From contig NZ_JAIEZN010000002.1 of NCBI RefSeq assembly GCF_020169335.1, positions 124,001 through 188,000 on the forward strand: DNA of 64,000 nt, given 5' to 3'. The notes under the pieces are model-generated. The model did not search any database, was not told the DNA's origin, and saw only the letters and a list, made by a program, of their open reading frames with translations. The position numbers and the translations under genes were made by a program. Source of the stretch: Devosia aquimaris. GTDB taxonomy: Bacteria > Pseudomonadota > Alphaproteobacteria > Rhizobiales > Devosiaceae. Below are positions 46,874 to 55,892 of the stretch, in pieces (the first letter of the stretch is position 1; each line of letters starts with the position of its first letter).

Positions 46874-49174
46874 TCAGGCCGCATTCTTGTGGATCAGTTG
46901 AGTCTTCAGTCCCTGCACATCCACGATCAGCGCGACATTGCCGTCGCCCAGGATCGTGCCGCCGGCGATGCCCTCGACGCGCTCGAAGTTCTCCTCGAGC
47001 GACTTGATCACCACCTGCTGCTGGCCAATGATGTCGTCGACGATGAGCGCCACCTTCTGGCTGCCCTCGGCCTCGCACAACACCACAAAGCGGCTGTCCT
47101 GATCGGTCTGGCTCTTCATGTCGAAGCGCTTGGCCAGGTCGATCACCTGCACATATTCCCCGCGAACCTGCAGCACCTGGCCGCCGCTGGGCACACGCTC
47201 GAAGCTGGCGCGCGACACCTGGATGGTTTCCACGATCGAGGACAGCGGCACCACATAGGGGCTGTCGCCGACCTTGACCAGCATGACATCGAGCACTGCC
47301 AGCGTCAGCGGCAGGCGCAGCGTCATGCGCGTGCCCTTGCCGGTGGACGAGCGCACATGCACCGAGCCGCCGATCTTCTTGATATTGCTCAGCACCACGT
47401 CCATGCCGACACCGCGACCGGACAGGTCGCTGACTTCGGCGGCCGTCGAGAAGCCAGGCGCGAAGATCAGCTGGTCGATCTGCTCGTCGGTCGGATTGGT
47501 ATCGGGCGGAATGACGCCCTTGTCGCGCGCCACCTGCAGCACGCGCTCGCGGTTGATGCCGCCGCCATCGTCCTCGACGATGATCAGGATATTGCCACCG
47601 GCCTGCTCGGCCGACAGGCGAATGGTGCCCGTCTCGCTCTTACCGCGGCCCAGGCGCACATCGGGCTGCTCGATGCCGTGGTCGGCCGAGTTGCGGATCA
47701 TATGGGTCAGCGGATCGCTGAGCTGCTCGATCACGGTCTTGTCGATTTCCGTGTTCTCGCCAATGGTCTCGAGCTTGATCTTCTTGCCCGTCTTGGTGGC
47801 CAGCTCGCGCACCAGGCGCGGCATGCGCGAGAACACCGATTTGACCGGCTGGGCGCGGATGGCCATCACCGAATCCTGCAGGCCGCGCGTGGTCTGCGCC
47901 AGCACTTCAAGGCCGCGCACCAGTTCGGTGTAGCGGGCGCGCAGGGTCTCATCCATCTGCTGGGTGAGCATGGACTGGGTAATCACCAGCTCGCCCACCA
48001 TGTTGACCACGCGGTCGACCTTGTCGAGGTCGACGCGGATCGACTGCACGCCGACGGCGCGCGTGCCATGGTCTTCGCCCTCGGCGGCCGGAGCGGCAGC
48101 CGGCGCGATCGCCGCCGGCTTGGCGCGCGGCGGTGCAACCGGCTTGGGCGGCGGCGCCATGGTTTCAGCCAGCTCGGAAAAGCTCAGGCCCGGCGCTTCT
48201 TCAAACTTGTCCTGTGCGGCAGCATCGGCCTTGGGCGCGGCGGCCTTGGCGGCAGGCGCGGCCGGCACGCCCACTTCGTCATCGGCCAGTGCCAGCAGAT
48301 CCAGTCCATCATCGGCGGCTGCGGCAGGGGCAGCCTTGGCAACGGGGGCCGCCGCAGCGGGCGCGCCAACCTGCGTCACGGTGATGTCGCAGTCGCCTTC
48401 GACGAACTCGAAGACTTCCCGGATCGCGGCCTCGGTCACCGTGGGCGAGACAATGCTGATTTCCCAGGTGCAATAGACGGCAAACGGCTCGAAATTGGCC
48501 AGCGGCGGAATTTCACCCAGCACGGCGCGGGTATGCATCTGGCCCAGCAGCGCCAGCTCGCGGAACAGCAGCAGCGGATCATTGGCGCGCTCGAACAGCG
48601 CGCGATGCGGGGTGAAGGTGACTTCCCAATGGCCCGTTTCGGGCTGCAGCGGCGCGGTATCGAAAGCGTCTTCCGCGGCCGGCGCCTCGGCAACCTCTTC
48701 GACGGCGTCCAGATTGACCATCACGGGCGTGAAGTCGATGTCGAACTCTTCGATGCTCTCGCCACCGGTCTCGTCGTCATCGGCAGCCTCGCCGCGCGCC
48801 AGGGCGTCGAAGCGCTCCTTTTCCTCCATGCCGTAGTCGGCATCGAGCACGTCGCCGGACTGCGCCGCCTTGACGTGGTCGGCGATGATGTCATTGGCGC
48901 GGATGCACAGGGCGCAGACATCGTCGGTCAGCTCGACCCGGCCGTCGCGCACATAATCCAGCAGCGTTTCATAGGCATGGGCGAAACCGACCAGAGCGGA
49001 GAAACCGAACGCACCGGCACCACCCTTGATCGAGTGAATGGCCCGGAACACCGCGTTGAGCCGGTCGGAATCGCGTTCGCCCGCCTCGATGGCGGCAAAC
49101 TGCTCCTCCAGCTCGTTCAGGAGCTCGGAACATTCGTCGAAATAGGTGGCTTTGAAGTCGTCGAGATCGCTCAT
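46874..49174 (-). CDS. cheA: Chemotaxis histidine kinase CheA
   Basis: 766 residues. P1 carries phospho-accepting His47 in FRAIHSIKGGAGAFG. A P2-like region (about 180-265) is framed by acidic and Ala/Pro-rich linkers. P3 dimerisation starts near VGVQSIRVDLDKVDRVVNMVGELVITQS. P4 ATPase boxes: N-box HMIRNSADHGIE, then VEDDGGGINRE, LIFAPGFSTAAEVSDLSGRGVGMDVV and GKGTRMTLRLPLTLA. P5 is the CheW-like C-terminus (YVVPLSSIVETIQV). It phosphorylates the two CheY proteins and CheB. It sits between cheY and cheW in the operon. Confidence 0.97.
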   Translation of the reverse strand: MSDLDDFKATYFDECSELLNELEEQFAAIEAGERDSDRLNAVFRAIHSIKGGAGAFGFSALVGFAHAYETLLDYVRDGRVELTDDVCALCIRANDIIADHVKAAQSGDVLDADYGMEEKERFDALARGEAADDDETGGESIEEFDIDFTPVMVNLDAVEEVAEAPAAEDAFDTAPLQPETGHWEVTFTPHRALFERANDPLLLFRELALLGQMHTRAVLGEIPPLANFEPFAVYCTWEISIVSPTVTEAAIREVFEFVEGDCDITVTQVGAPAAAAPVAKAAPAAAADDGLDLLALADDEVGVPAAPAAKAAAPKADAAAQDKFEEAPGLSFSELAETMAPPPKPVAPPRAKPAAIAPAAAPAAEGEDHGTRAVGVQSIRVDLDKVDRVVNMVGELVITQSMLTQQMDETLRARYTELVRGLEVLAQTTRGLQDSVMAIRAQPVKSVFSRMPRLVRELATKTGKKIKLETIGENTEIDKTVIEQLSDPLTHMIRNSADHGIEQPDVRLGRGKSETGTIRLSAEQAGGNILIIVEDDGGGINRERVLQVARDKGVIPPDTNPTDEQIDQLIFAPGFSTAAEVSDLSGRGVGMDVVLSNIKKIGGSVHVRSSTGKGTRMTLRLPLTLAVLDVMLVKVGDSPYVVPLSSIVETIQVSRASFERVPSGGQVLQVRGEYVQVIDLAKRFDMKSQTDQDSRFVVLCEAEGSQKVALIVDDIIGQQQVVIKSLEENFERVEGIAGGTILGDGNVALIVDVQGLKTQLIHKNAA

Positions 49175-49208
49175 ACGAAACCGTCCAACCCTAGAGGGCT
49201 CTGGATGC

Positions 49209-49577
49209 TTAGTGGACTACACGGTGAATGACGGAGATCAGCTTTTCCGGATCGAACGGTTTGACGATCCAGCCCGTGCCGCCCGCAGCCTTGCCAAGCT
49301 CGCGCTTGTCCTGGCTGGTCTCGGTGGTCAGAATCAGGATGGGGAGGCTCTGGTGATTGCCGGTGGCCCGCACATGACGGATGAACTCGATGCCATCCAT
49401 CACCGGCATGTTGATGTCGGTGATCACCACATCCACCGATTCCTTCATCAGCACGTCCAGGCCCTGCTGCCCGTCTTCAGCCTGCAGGACTTCAAACCCC
49501 GCATTGCTCAGCGTGTGATGCAGCATGGCGAGAATTGTTCTCGAATCGTCCACGGTCAGAACGCGCAAAGTCGTCAT
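49209..49577 (-). CDS. cheY: Chemotaxis response regulator CheY (first copy)
   Basis: 122 residues, a single receiver: LTVDDSRTIL, phosphoacceptor Asp54 in VITDINMPVMDG, TTETSQ and Lys106 in WIVKPFDPEKL. By position (between the STAS gene and cheA) it corresponds to CheY1 of rhizobia, there proposed as a phosphate sink. Its ATG overlaps the STAS gene stop by 4 nt. It differs from the second CheY, so the two are not recent duplicates. Confidence 0.94.
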   Translation of the reverse strand: MTTLRVLTVDDSRTILAMLHHTLSNAGFEVLQAEDGQQGLDVLMKESVDVVITDINMPVMDGIEFIRHVRATGNHQSLPILILTTETSQDKRELGKAAGGTGWIVKPFDPEKLISVIHRVVH

Positions 49578-49864
49578 CCTCTCATCATCCCGGAAAACTG
49601 GGCATCAAGGCCCAGCCGCTCGACAGCGGCAGCAAAAGCCGTGCTCGGCTGCTCTATCGCGAATTCAAAATGGTTCCTGCGCGCCGTTTCCGCCGCGCTG
49701 ATCAGCATGAACAGCGCATTGGTGCTCACCCGCTCCACCGCATTGGCAGAAATAGTCACGGCACCTTCATCAAGCGCATCCACCAGCATGTCGCGGACGC
49801 CCTCGAGGGAATCGAGGTCCACGATTGCGGGCAGCGCGACGGATTTTCCGGCCTGTTTGACCAT
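49574..49864 (-). CDS. STAS-domain chemotaxis protein, CheS-like
   Basis: 96 residues from the ATG at 49864; the TTG at 49951 gives an N-terminus that does not look coding. The sequence VALPAIVDLDSLEGVRDMLVDAL, then AVTISANAVERVSTNALFMLISAAETARR, follows the STAS (anti-anti-sigma-like) fold. In S. meliloti a protein of similar size at the same place, CheS, binds CheA and speeds CheY1-P loss; equating the two is inference. First gene of the cheY-cheA-cheW operon. Confidence 0.78.
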   Translation of the reverse strand: MVKQAGKSVALPAIVDLDSLEGVRDMLVDALDEGAVTISANAVERVSTNALFMLISAAETARRNHFEFAIEQPSTAFAAAVERLGLDAQFSGMMRG

Positions 49865-50025
49865 GGCGAATGAGAGCCCCCAGAGTTTCTCCACGGGCAG
49901 TTTCCACTGGAACGGTTTAAGAAGTGCTAAATTCCGGTCCGGAACAAACAAGACACGCTGCAGATTGCGTCAAGACAAGGTCTACCAAATCAACATTTGA
50001 CACATGCCCCTGCAAGGCGTGGCGC

Positions 50026-50048
50026 AAACCGCTGCGCGCGGTTTTTCT
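50026..50048 (+). terminator. Hairpin plus T-run in the leader of the SAF oxidoreductase gene
   Basis: AAACCGC-TGCGC-GCGGTTT (50026-50044) followed by TT and CTTG. No plus-strand gene ends before it, because the che operon is on the other strand. It is either a leader attenuator or a chance structure. Confidence 0.35.
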
Positions 50049-50104
50049 TGCGTTGCACACAGGCTCGGCGCTAGGCAGGCACACCAGCCTCGATCGGACC
50101 AGTT

Positions 50105-51421
50105 ATGACTTCATCAATCGCCCTGACCGGACTTGCCCGCGACCTCGCTGCACGGGCGCAAACCGGCAAGCCCATCCGCGTCGGCGTGATCGGGTCGGGT
50201 GAAATGGGCACCGATCTGGTGACCCAGATGTCGCTGATGACCGGCATCGAGATGGCGGCCATTGCCACCCGTCGACCGCATACTGCGCTTGAGGCCATGA
50301 CCATCGCCTATGGCGAGGATTCGCGCGGCAAGGTGGCAGACTCCCCCGCCCAGGCCACTGCCGCCATCGAGGCCGGCAAGATTGCCATCACCTCGGCCGA
50401 AACCCTTGTCACCACACCCAATATCGACGTCGTCATCGACGCCACCGGCAAGCCGGGCGTGGCCGCCGACTATGACCTGCTGGCCATGGAACACGGCAAG
50501 CATCTGGTGATGATGAACGTCGAGGCCGACGTGACCATCGGGCCCTATCTCAAGGCCCAGGCCGACCGGCTGGGCGTGATCTATTCCGTCGGTGCCGGCG
50601 ACGAGCCGAGTTCCTGCATGGAGCTCATCGAATTCGTCTCGGCCTTGGGCCTGCCGATCGTGGCGGCCGGCAAGGGCAAGAACAATCCGCTCAAGCATGA
50701 CGCCGTGCCCGACGACTATCGCGAGGAAGCCACCCGCCGCAACATGAACCCCCGCATGCTGGTGGAGTTCGTGGATGGCTCCAAGACCATGGTGGAAATG
50801 GCCGCCATCGCCAATGCCACGGGCCTGGTGCCTGATGTGCCGGGCATGCACGGCCCCAGGACCGACCGCGACGACATGGCCAAGGTGTTGATTCCAAAGG
50901 CTGATGGCGGGATTCTGAACAAGATGGGCGTTGTCGACTTCACCGTCGGCAAGGGCGTCGCCCCCGGTGTTTTCGTTATCGTCAAGGCCGAGCACCCCCG
51001 CATCATCGAGCGGATGGATGATCTGCACATCGGCCACGGGCCCTATTACGCCTTCTTCCGGCCCTATCACCTGACGAGCCTGGAAGTCCCGCTGACCTGC
51101 GCGCGCATCATGCTGCACGGCAAGCCCGACATGGTGCCCCTGCCCAACCCCGTCGCCGAAGTCTGCGCCGTCGCCAAGCGCGACCTCAAGCCGGGCGAAA
51201 CCTTTGATGCCATTGGGGAAACCTGCTACCGCAGCTATACCATGACCATCGCCGACAGCCGCGCTGCCAAGGCCGTCCCGGTCGGCCTGCTGGAAGGCGG
51301 CAAGGTGACCGCCGCGGTCAAGAAGGGCGAATTGCTGACCACGGCCAATAGCCAGCCCGACACCAGCACGCGCCTTTTTGCCCTGCGCCAGGCGCAGGAT
51401 CGCATGCTGGGCCTGCTCTAG
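50105..51421 (+). CDS. NAD(P)-dependent homoserine dehydrogenase-like oxidoreductase with SAF domain
   Basis: 438 residues. An N-terminal Rossmann fold (IRVGVIGSGEMGTDLVTQ, DVVIDATGKPGVAADYD) is followed by a catalytic/dimer part (YSVGAGDEPSSCMELIEF, GKGKNNPLKHDAVPDDY) and a C-terminal SAF domain (about 350-430, AVAKRDLKPGETFDAIG). This architecture is common next to sugar or sugar-acid catabolic genes, but its reaction is not settled to my knowledge. The neighbours here do not identify a pathway. The start ATG has no strong ribosome site. Confidence 0.75.
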   Translation: MTSSIALTGLARDLAARAQTGKPIRVGVIGSGEMGTDLVTQMSLMTGIEMAAIATRRPHTALEAMTIAYGEDSRGKVADSPAQATAAIEAGKIAITSAETLVTTPNIDVVIDATGKPGVAADYDLLAMEHGKHLVMMNVEADVTIGPYLKAQADRLGVIYSVGAGDEPSSCMELIEFVSALGLPIVAAGKGKNNPLKHDAVPDDYREEATRRNMNPRMLVEFVDGSKTMVEMAAIANATGLVPDVPGMHGPRTDRDDMAKVLIPKADGGILNKMGVVDFTVGKGVAPGVFVIVKAEHPRIIERMDDLHIGHGPYYAFFRPYHLTSLEVPLTCARIMLHGKPDMVPLPNPVAEVCAVAKRDLKPGETFDAIGETCYRSYTMTIADSRAAKAVPVGLLEGGKVTAAVKKGELLTTANSQPDTSTRLFALRQAQDRMLGLL

Positions 51422-51587
51422 CAGCCCAGTGCGCCAGCAGTCTCTGTTCAGTTCAATCGGCTGACATCGGGTTAGCCCGAACCGCAGCACATCTGTCGCT
51501 TGCCCGCAGGCAGGCGGACATGAGAAGAGGATGACACCCTGCGCCCCACCATCCTGGTGGGGACACGTTCAGCCAGAGGCCAGTCCC

Positions 51588-51950
51588 GTGCACGTCATTC
51601 CAACCATCCTCGTCGCCCTGGTGGCGCTGCTGCATCTCTACATCATGGTGCTGGAAATGTTCCTGTGGACCACGCCGCGAGGCCACAAGGCCTTTGGCCT
51701 CAGCCCCGAGTTTGCACAGACCACCAAGGTGATGGCCGCCAACCAGGGGCTCTACAACGGCTTCCTGGCCGCCGGGCTGATCTGGGGCCTGGTCTATCCC
51801 GATCCCTATTTCGCCTGGCAGATCCAGCTGTTCTTCCTGGCCTGTGTCGCCGTGGCGGGCCTCTTCGGTGCGGCAACCTCGAGCCGCAAGATCCTGTTCA
51901 TCCAGACCGTGCCGGCGGTGGTCACCATCCTGGCGCTGATCTTCCTCTAG
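51588..51950 (+). CDS. DUF1304 membrane protein
   Basis: About 120 residues from a GTG at 51588 (AGAGG 8 nt upstream). Four hydrophobic segments and the family text LHLYIMVLEMFLWTTPRG, AANQGLYNGFLAAGLIWGL and VPAVVTILALIF match DUF1304, a small inner-membrane protein of unknown function. An in-frame ATG at 51531 gives a Pro/Trp-rich extension unlike the family. Convergent with the dipeptidase gene. Confidence 0.88.
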   Translation: MHVIPTILVALVALLHLYIMVLEMFLWTTPRGHKAFGLSPEFAQTTKVMAANQGLYNGFLAAGLIWGLVYPDPYFAWQIQLFFLACVAVAGLFGAATSSRKILFIQTVPAVVTILALIFL

Positions 51951-51964
51951 CCCGCCAAACAGCA

Positions 51965-51990
51965 TCGCCATCCCCTGCCGGGGATGGCGA
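51965..51990. terminator. Bidirectional hairpin between convergent genes
   Basis: A perfect 11-bp stem (51965-51975 with 51980-51990, 4-nt loop) lies in the 54-nt gap between the DUF1304 and dipeptidase stops. T-runs are weak on both strands, so termination strength is uncertain. Confidence 0.5.
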
Positions 51991-52004
51991 AACGCGCATA
52001 GCGA

Positions 52005-53405
52005 TCAGGCCGCGAAGGCCGCCAGGACGCGCACCCAGCTCCGGATGCCGCGGTGGAAGCTCTCGAGATCATATTTCTCGTTGGGGCTGTGGATCTGGTC
52101 ATCCACATGGGCAAAGCCGATGAGCAGCGTATCGAGCCCCAGGATGCGCTTGAAATCGCCCGCGACGGGAATCGAGCCACCCGAGCCGGTGATGACGGCC
52201 GGCTTGCCCCATTCGGCCGAAAGACCTGACAGCGCCTGCTGCAGATGCACGCCATCGCTGGGCACGGTGATCGCCGGCGAGCCGCCATGGGCATGGAAGC
52301 TCACCGAGCAATCGGCCGGGATCATTGCCTCGACGTGGCGACGGAACGACGCACGGATCTTTTCGGGATCCATGCCCGACACCAGGCGGAAGCTGATCTT
52401 GGCGCTGGCCTTGGCCGGAATGACCGTCTTGAAGCCATCCCCGGTATAGCCACCGATCATGCCATTGATCTCGCAGGTCGGTCGCGCCCAGAGCATTTCG
52501 AGCACGCTGCGATTGGCCTCGCCGGCCGGCAGCGACAGCCCGGCTTCGCCCAGGAACGCCTGTTCGTCAAAGCCAAGACCCGCCCACTGCGCCTTGAGCG
52601 CCGGGCTGATTTCGGCGACATCGTCGTAAAAGCCGGGCAGCGTCACGCTGCCATCGGGCGCACGCAGGCTGGCGATGATCTCGGCCAGCACCTGATTGGG
52701 ATTGCGCGCGGCATTGCCGAACATGCCCGAATGCAGATCCTTGTTGGCGCAGGTGACGGTGATCTCCTCGGCCACCAGGCCCCGCAGCATGGTGGTGACC
52801 GACGGCGTCTGGCGATCCCACATGTCGGTGTCGCACACCAGCGCCACGTCGGCGGCGCCCAGCACATCCCTGTTGGCTTCCATGAAGGGGGGCAGGTTCT
52901 TGCCGCCGCTTTCTTCCTCGCCTTCAAGCATCAGCGAGATGCGCACCGGCAGCGACCCGGTCGCCGCCTTCCAGGCGCGGCAGGCTTCGATAAAGGTCAG
53001 CATCTGGCCCTTGTCGTCCGAAGCGCCACGCGCCACGATGATCTTGCGGCCTGCTGCATCGGTGGTCAGCACCGGCTCGAACGGGTCGCTATGCCACAGC
53101 GCCAGCGGATCGACCGGCTGCACATCATAATGGGCATAGAACAGCACATGCGGCCCCGCCTGCTCGGGCCCATGGGCCACCACCACCGGATGGCCGGGCG
53201 TGGCATGCGCCTTGGCGGCAAAGCCCATACCGTCCAGCTCCTGCACCAGCCAGTCGGCGGCGCGCTGGCATTCGGCGGCATAGGCCGGGTCGGTTGAGAT
53301 GGACTTGATGCGCAACAGGCCATAGAGGCGTTCCAGGCTCTGCTCGAGCCCGGCATCGACTGCGGCAAGGACCTGGTCAACAGCGGCGGCTTTGGTGTCA
53401 GACAT
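52005..53405 (-). CDS. M20 family dipeptidase/metallopeptidase
   Basis: 466 residues from the ATG at 53405 (AAGGAA upstream). Metal ligands are seen in FYAHYDVQPVDP, GASDDKGQ, EGEEESGG with the catalytic Glu, CDTDMWD, and a C-terminal His in SPNEKYDLESFHRGI. HSGMFGN (KDLHSGMFG) marks the lid domain of the CNDP/DapE-like branch. A cytoplasmic dipeptidase role is likely; the exact specificity is not readable. It is divergent from the FadR-type regulator, though that pairing may be chance. Confidence 0.92.
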   Translation of the reverse strand: MSDTKAAAVDQVLAAVDAGLEQSLERLYGLLRIKSISTDPAYAAECQRAADWLVQELDGMGFAAKAHATPGHPVVVAHGPEQAGPHVLFYAHYDVQPVDPLALWHSDPFEPVLTTDAAGRKIIVARGASDDKGQMLTFIEACRAWKAATGSLPVRISLMLEGEEESGGKNLPPFMEANRDVLGAADVALVCDTDMWDRQTPSVTTMLRGLVAEEITVTCANKDLHSGMFGNAARNPNQVLAEIIASLRAPDGSVTLPGFYDDVAEISPALKAQWAGLGFDEQAFLGEAGLSLPAGEANRSVLEMLWARPTCEINGMIGGYTGDGFKTVIPAKASAKISFRLVSGMDPEKIRASFRRHVEAMIPADCSVSFHAHGGSPAITVPSDGVHLQQALSGLSAEWGKPAVITGSGGSIPVAGDFKRILGLDTLLIGFAHVDDQIHSPNEKYDLESFHRGIRSWVRVLAAFAA

Positions 53406-53552
53406 CAATGCGATTCCTTTTTGCCGCCACACTGTCCAAGCCGACCCGCCCTGTCCAGCCTTGCTTGTCTCGGCGACGGGGAGCGGCTAGTTCATATAGT
53501 AACACTAATGACCGCCGCCGGAACGGCAGCCACGCCAAGAGGGGAACATGCC

Positions 53553-54323
53553 ATGGCCAGCCCACCGCAGGATCAGCGCACATCGGGCGAGCTGATGGCC
53601 GCCATCGCCGGGCGGGTGCCGCTGCGCAACCTGCATTCCCAGGTGCTCTGGCATCTGGGCGTGGCCATTGTGCGCGGCGACTATCCCGAAGGCTCGATTC
53701 TCCCCTCCGACAGCGAACTTCTGCAGCAATTCGCTGTGTCGCGCACAGTGCTGCGCGAGGCGCTCAAGACCCTGGCCGCCAAGGGCATGATCGAGGCGCG
53801 CGCCCGCATCGGCACCCGCGTGCTGCCGCATGCGCGCTGGAACCTGTTTGATGCCGACGTGCTGGCCTGGCACTTCGAATCCGGCCCCGATCTCGCCTTT
53901 CTGCGCAGTCTCTCGGAAATCCGCATCGGCATCGAGCTGGAATCGGCGGCGCTGGCCGCCGGGCGCCGCACGCCGGAACAGGCCGAAGCCCTGCTCGACT
54001 GCGCGCGCCGCATGGGCGAGGCGGCAACGCCTGAAGAATTCGCCCGCACCGACCTTGAGTTCCACCGCACCGTGGCCGAGGCGACGGGCAATCCCTTCAT
54101 GGCCTCGATCAGCACGCTGGTGGAACTGGCCCTGACGGCCGCTTTCACCTTCAGCTCGCCGGTGCGCGACCCCCAGGCCATGGAGGCCACCGTGGCCGCC
54201 CATGCCCGCATTGCCCAGGCCATAAAGGCCGGCGACGCCGACGAGGCGCGCGACGCGATGAAAGCCGTGATCAGCACAGGCTTTGCCCGCGCAGCTGCCC
54301 GCATGGAGGGCGAAGGCGCCTGA
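53553..54323 (+). CDS. GntR/FadR-subfamily transcriptional regulator
   Basis: 256 residues. A winged helix at the N-terminus (AIVRGDYPEGSILPSDSELLQQFAVSRTVLREALKTLAAKGMIEARARIGTRV) is followed by an FCD effector domain with metal-ligand positions in EIRIGIELESAAL, DLEFHRTVAEATGNPF and AAHARIAQAI. Such regulators usually sense sugar acids or other carboxylates. The ATG at 53553 is preceded by AGAGGGGAAC. A short inverted repeat TAGT-AAC-ACTA (53497-53507) upstream could be part of an operator. Candidate targets are itself and the divergent dipeptidase gene. Confidence 0.9.
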   Translation: MASPPQDQRTSGELMAAIAGRVPLRNLHSQVLWHLGVAIVRGDYPEGSILPSDSELLQQFAVSRTVLREALKTLAAKGMIEARARIGTRVLPHARWNLFDADVLAWHFESGPDLAFLRSLSEIRIGIELESAALAAGRRTPEQAEALLDCARRMGEAATPEEFARTDLEFHRTVAEATGNPFMASISTLVELALTAAFTFSSPVRDPQAMEATVAAHARIAQAIKAGDADEARDAMKAVISTGFARAAARMEGEGA

Positions 54324-54369
54324 GGGCGCCCGGGCAGCCCAATTCGTTTCAAGTCCAGAGTGACGCGAT

Positions 54370-54573
54370 CTAGTCGCGGTCGTCTTCGTCGTCATCCACC
54401 CGATCGGGCAGGTCGCTGCGCGATGTGGATGCCAGCTCTTCGAGCTCGGCCTCGCTCATGCTGTCAAACATCTCCCGGGAGGCGCCGACCAGCGCGTCCG
54501 GCTTGGTCTCGCCACGCTTGGCCGAAAGGGCGGCACCGGCCGCCTTCTGCTGGGCCTTTGATCGTGCGGGCAT
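54370..54573 (-). CDS. DUF3008 family small protein
   Basis: 67 residues. The start PARSKAQQKAAGAALSAKRG is the DUF3008 signature, followed by an acidic tail (DLPDRVDDDEDDRD). It is soluble and probably partly disordered; function unknown. It lies 3 nt after the MgtC-type gene on the same strand. Confidence 0.85.
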   Translation of the reverse strand: MPARSKAQQKAAGAALSAKRGETKPDALVGASREMFDSMSEAELEELASTSRSDLPDRVDDDEDDRD

Positions 54574-54576
54574 GGG

Positions 54577-55137
54577 TCACTCCTTTTCGTGTTGATTGCT
54601 GGCCTTGGTTTGGCTTGCCTCGCCGGGCAGCGCGCCTGCCCGATAGCGATGGCCGACACCATGCGACAGCCGCCGCAGCAGCCACAGCACCACCACCGCC
54701 AGCACGGTGGAAAGGATCGCCAGGGGCAAAAGCCCGATGCCACAGGCCAGCCCGATCGCACCGGCCATCCACATGCCGGCGCCCGTGGTGAGCCCGGTGA
54801 CCCGCACGCCCGAGGTGATGATCGAGCCGGCAGCCAGAAAGGCTACGCCCGCCGTCACCGCCTCGATCAGGCGCAGCGGATCGGTCTGCACGGTGGCGCC
54901 ACCGCCGGAGTGATCCGCCATGATTTCAGCCGCAATGATGGTGAACAGGCAGGCCGCCATGGCGACAATCATATGCGTGCGCAAACCGGCCGAATTGGCA
55001 TGAATCTCGCGCTCGAAACCGATCGCCGCGCCCAGGCCGGCAGCAAACAGCAGCCGCAGCACGGCCACCTCGATATGGACGGCAACAAAGGGGTCGCGAA
55101 ACTCGTCGCTCAGCAGCTGCGCTGCGTTTTCGAACAT
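54577..55137 (-). CDS. MgtC/SapB family membrane protein
   Basis: About 186 residues with four or five membrane segments. The MgtC core is present: LRLLFAAGLGAAIGFEREIHANSAGLRTHMIVAMAACLF with the conserved acidic residue, and AGVAFLAAGSIITSGVRVTGLTTGAGMWMAGAIGLACG. Members act on Mg2+ or phosphate homeostasis or F-ATPase activity in some pathogens; no such role can be assigned here. GGAGC lies 7 nt before the ATG at 55137; an ATG at 55143 is the alternative. Confidence 0.88.
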   Translation of the reverse strand: MFENAAQLLSDEFRDPFVAVHIEVAVLRLLFAAGLGAAIGFEREIHANSAGLRTHMIVAMAACLFTIIAAEIMADHSGGGATVQTDPLRLIEAVTAGVAFLAAGSIITSGVRVTGLTTGAGMWMAGAIGLACGIGLLPLAILSTVLAVVVLWLLRRLSHGVGHRYRAGALPGEASQTKASNQHEKE

Positions 55138-55213
55138 GGGCATGCTCCGGGGGTGCGTTTCTTTTCAAACCCGCGTGAGGCCGGTCTGTTCCAGAAAACA
55201 GGCAAAAAACTTC

Positions 55214-55238
55214 GGAACAAATGCCGCGCTCACCGGTT
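55214..55238 (+). promoter_or_regulatory. Candidate EcfG-type promoter upstream of PRC-barrel gene
   Basis: GGAAC (55214-55218), 15 nt, then CGGTT (55234-55238). The known EcfG consensus is GGAAC with CGTT about 16-17 nt away, so the -35 is exact and the -10 is a near match. The same arrangement and spacing recurs at 57207-57231. Confidence 0.45.
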
Positions 55239-55407
55239 TACCCCATGAAGATGCCGCCGCGCCAGACCTGCTGACGCCCGCACCGCGATGCTCGCGCATC
55301 CACTGCACGGCGACGACACCGGCGGACCGCTCTGGTCCCCACGCGCCCCGGCACTTTCATCGCCCCCCTTTGCAGGGGGACATATGTCAAACCCAAAGGA
55401 GGACATT

Positions 55408-55704
55408 ATGGATCACAGCACCCACACGCTTCTGCCGCGCCAGGACATCAACCAGGCCGTTCTCGCCGACGCCCCCATCTATGGCGCCGACGACCACAAG
55501 GTGGGCACCATCTCCCATGTGCATCAGTCGGCCAATCGCACCGATATCGTCGTCGATGTCGGCGGCTTTCTCGGCCTGGGCGCCAAGCCCGTGCTGATCA
55601 ATGCCGACCAGGTCCGCCTGATGCGCGACGAAAAGGGCGAGGTCCACGGCGCGACCAGCTGGACCAAAAAGCAGCTCGAGGACATGCCCGAGCACAAGGA
55701 CTAA
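55408..55704 (+). CDS. PRC-barrel domain protein, cytoplasmic
   Basis: 98 residues from the ATG at 55408, chosen for a perfect AAAGGAGG 7 nt upstream. The PRC-barrel strand pattern is APIYGADDHKVGTISHVH, then DIVVDVGGFLGLGAKPVLINADQV. No signal peptide is present. PRC-barrel proteins of this type are often stress-induced in alphaproteobacteria, but the function is unproven. A second, secreted PRC-barrel protein lies at 57455. A GGAAC promoter candidate is about 170 nt upstream. Confidence 0.88.
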   Translation: MDHSTHTLLPRQDINQAVLADAPIYGADDHKVGTISHVHQSANRTDIVVDVGGFLGLGAKPVLINADQVRLMRDEKGEVHGATSWTKKQLEDMPEHKD

Positions 55705-55892
55705 GCGTCCCGCTGCCAAGCCGGTAATCCGGCGGCATGTTAGCCTGGCGGCGCGGCTGGTCCGCGCCGTCTTTCTATCCCGTGGGCCATGCCGGCACCG
55801 GCCGTGCAGCAGGCGCATTCCCCTCAGGCCTCGCATCTGCGAGCCAAAAGGTGTATGATCACGGAACTTATTAGCCAAGACCGGTAGCTCCA

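Noticed and set aside
46364..49231. Long plus-strand frame opposite cheW and cheA
   Set aside because: It is antisense to two clearly conserved genes and shows His/Arg/Gly-rich noise only.
53497..53507. TAGT-AAC-ACTA repeat before the FadR-type gene
   Set aside because: Four-base arms are too short to call an operator on their own; only mentioned with the gene.
55749..55772. GGCGCGG-CTGGT-CCGCGCC hairpin after the cytoplasmic PRC-barrel gene
   Set aside because: The stem is only 7 bp and the T-run is broken, so a terminator is not well supported.
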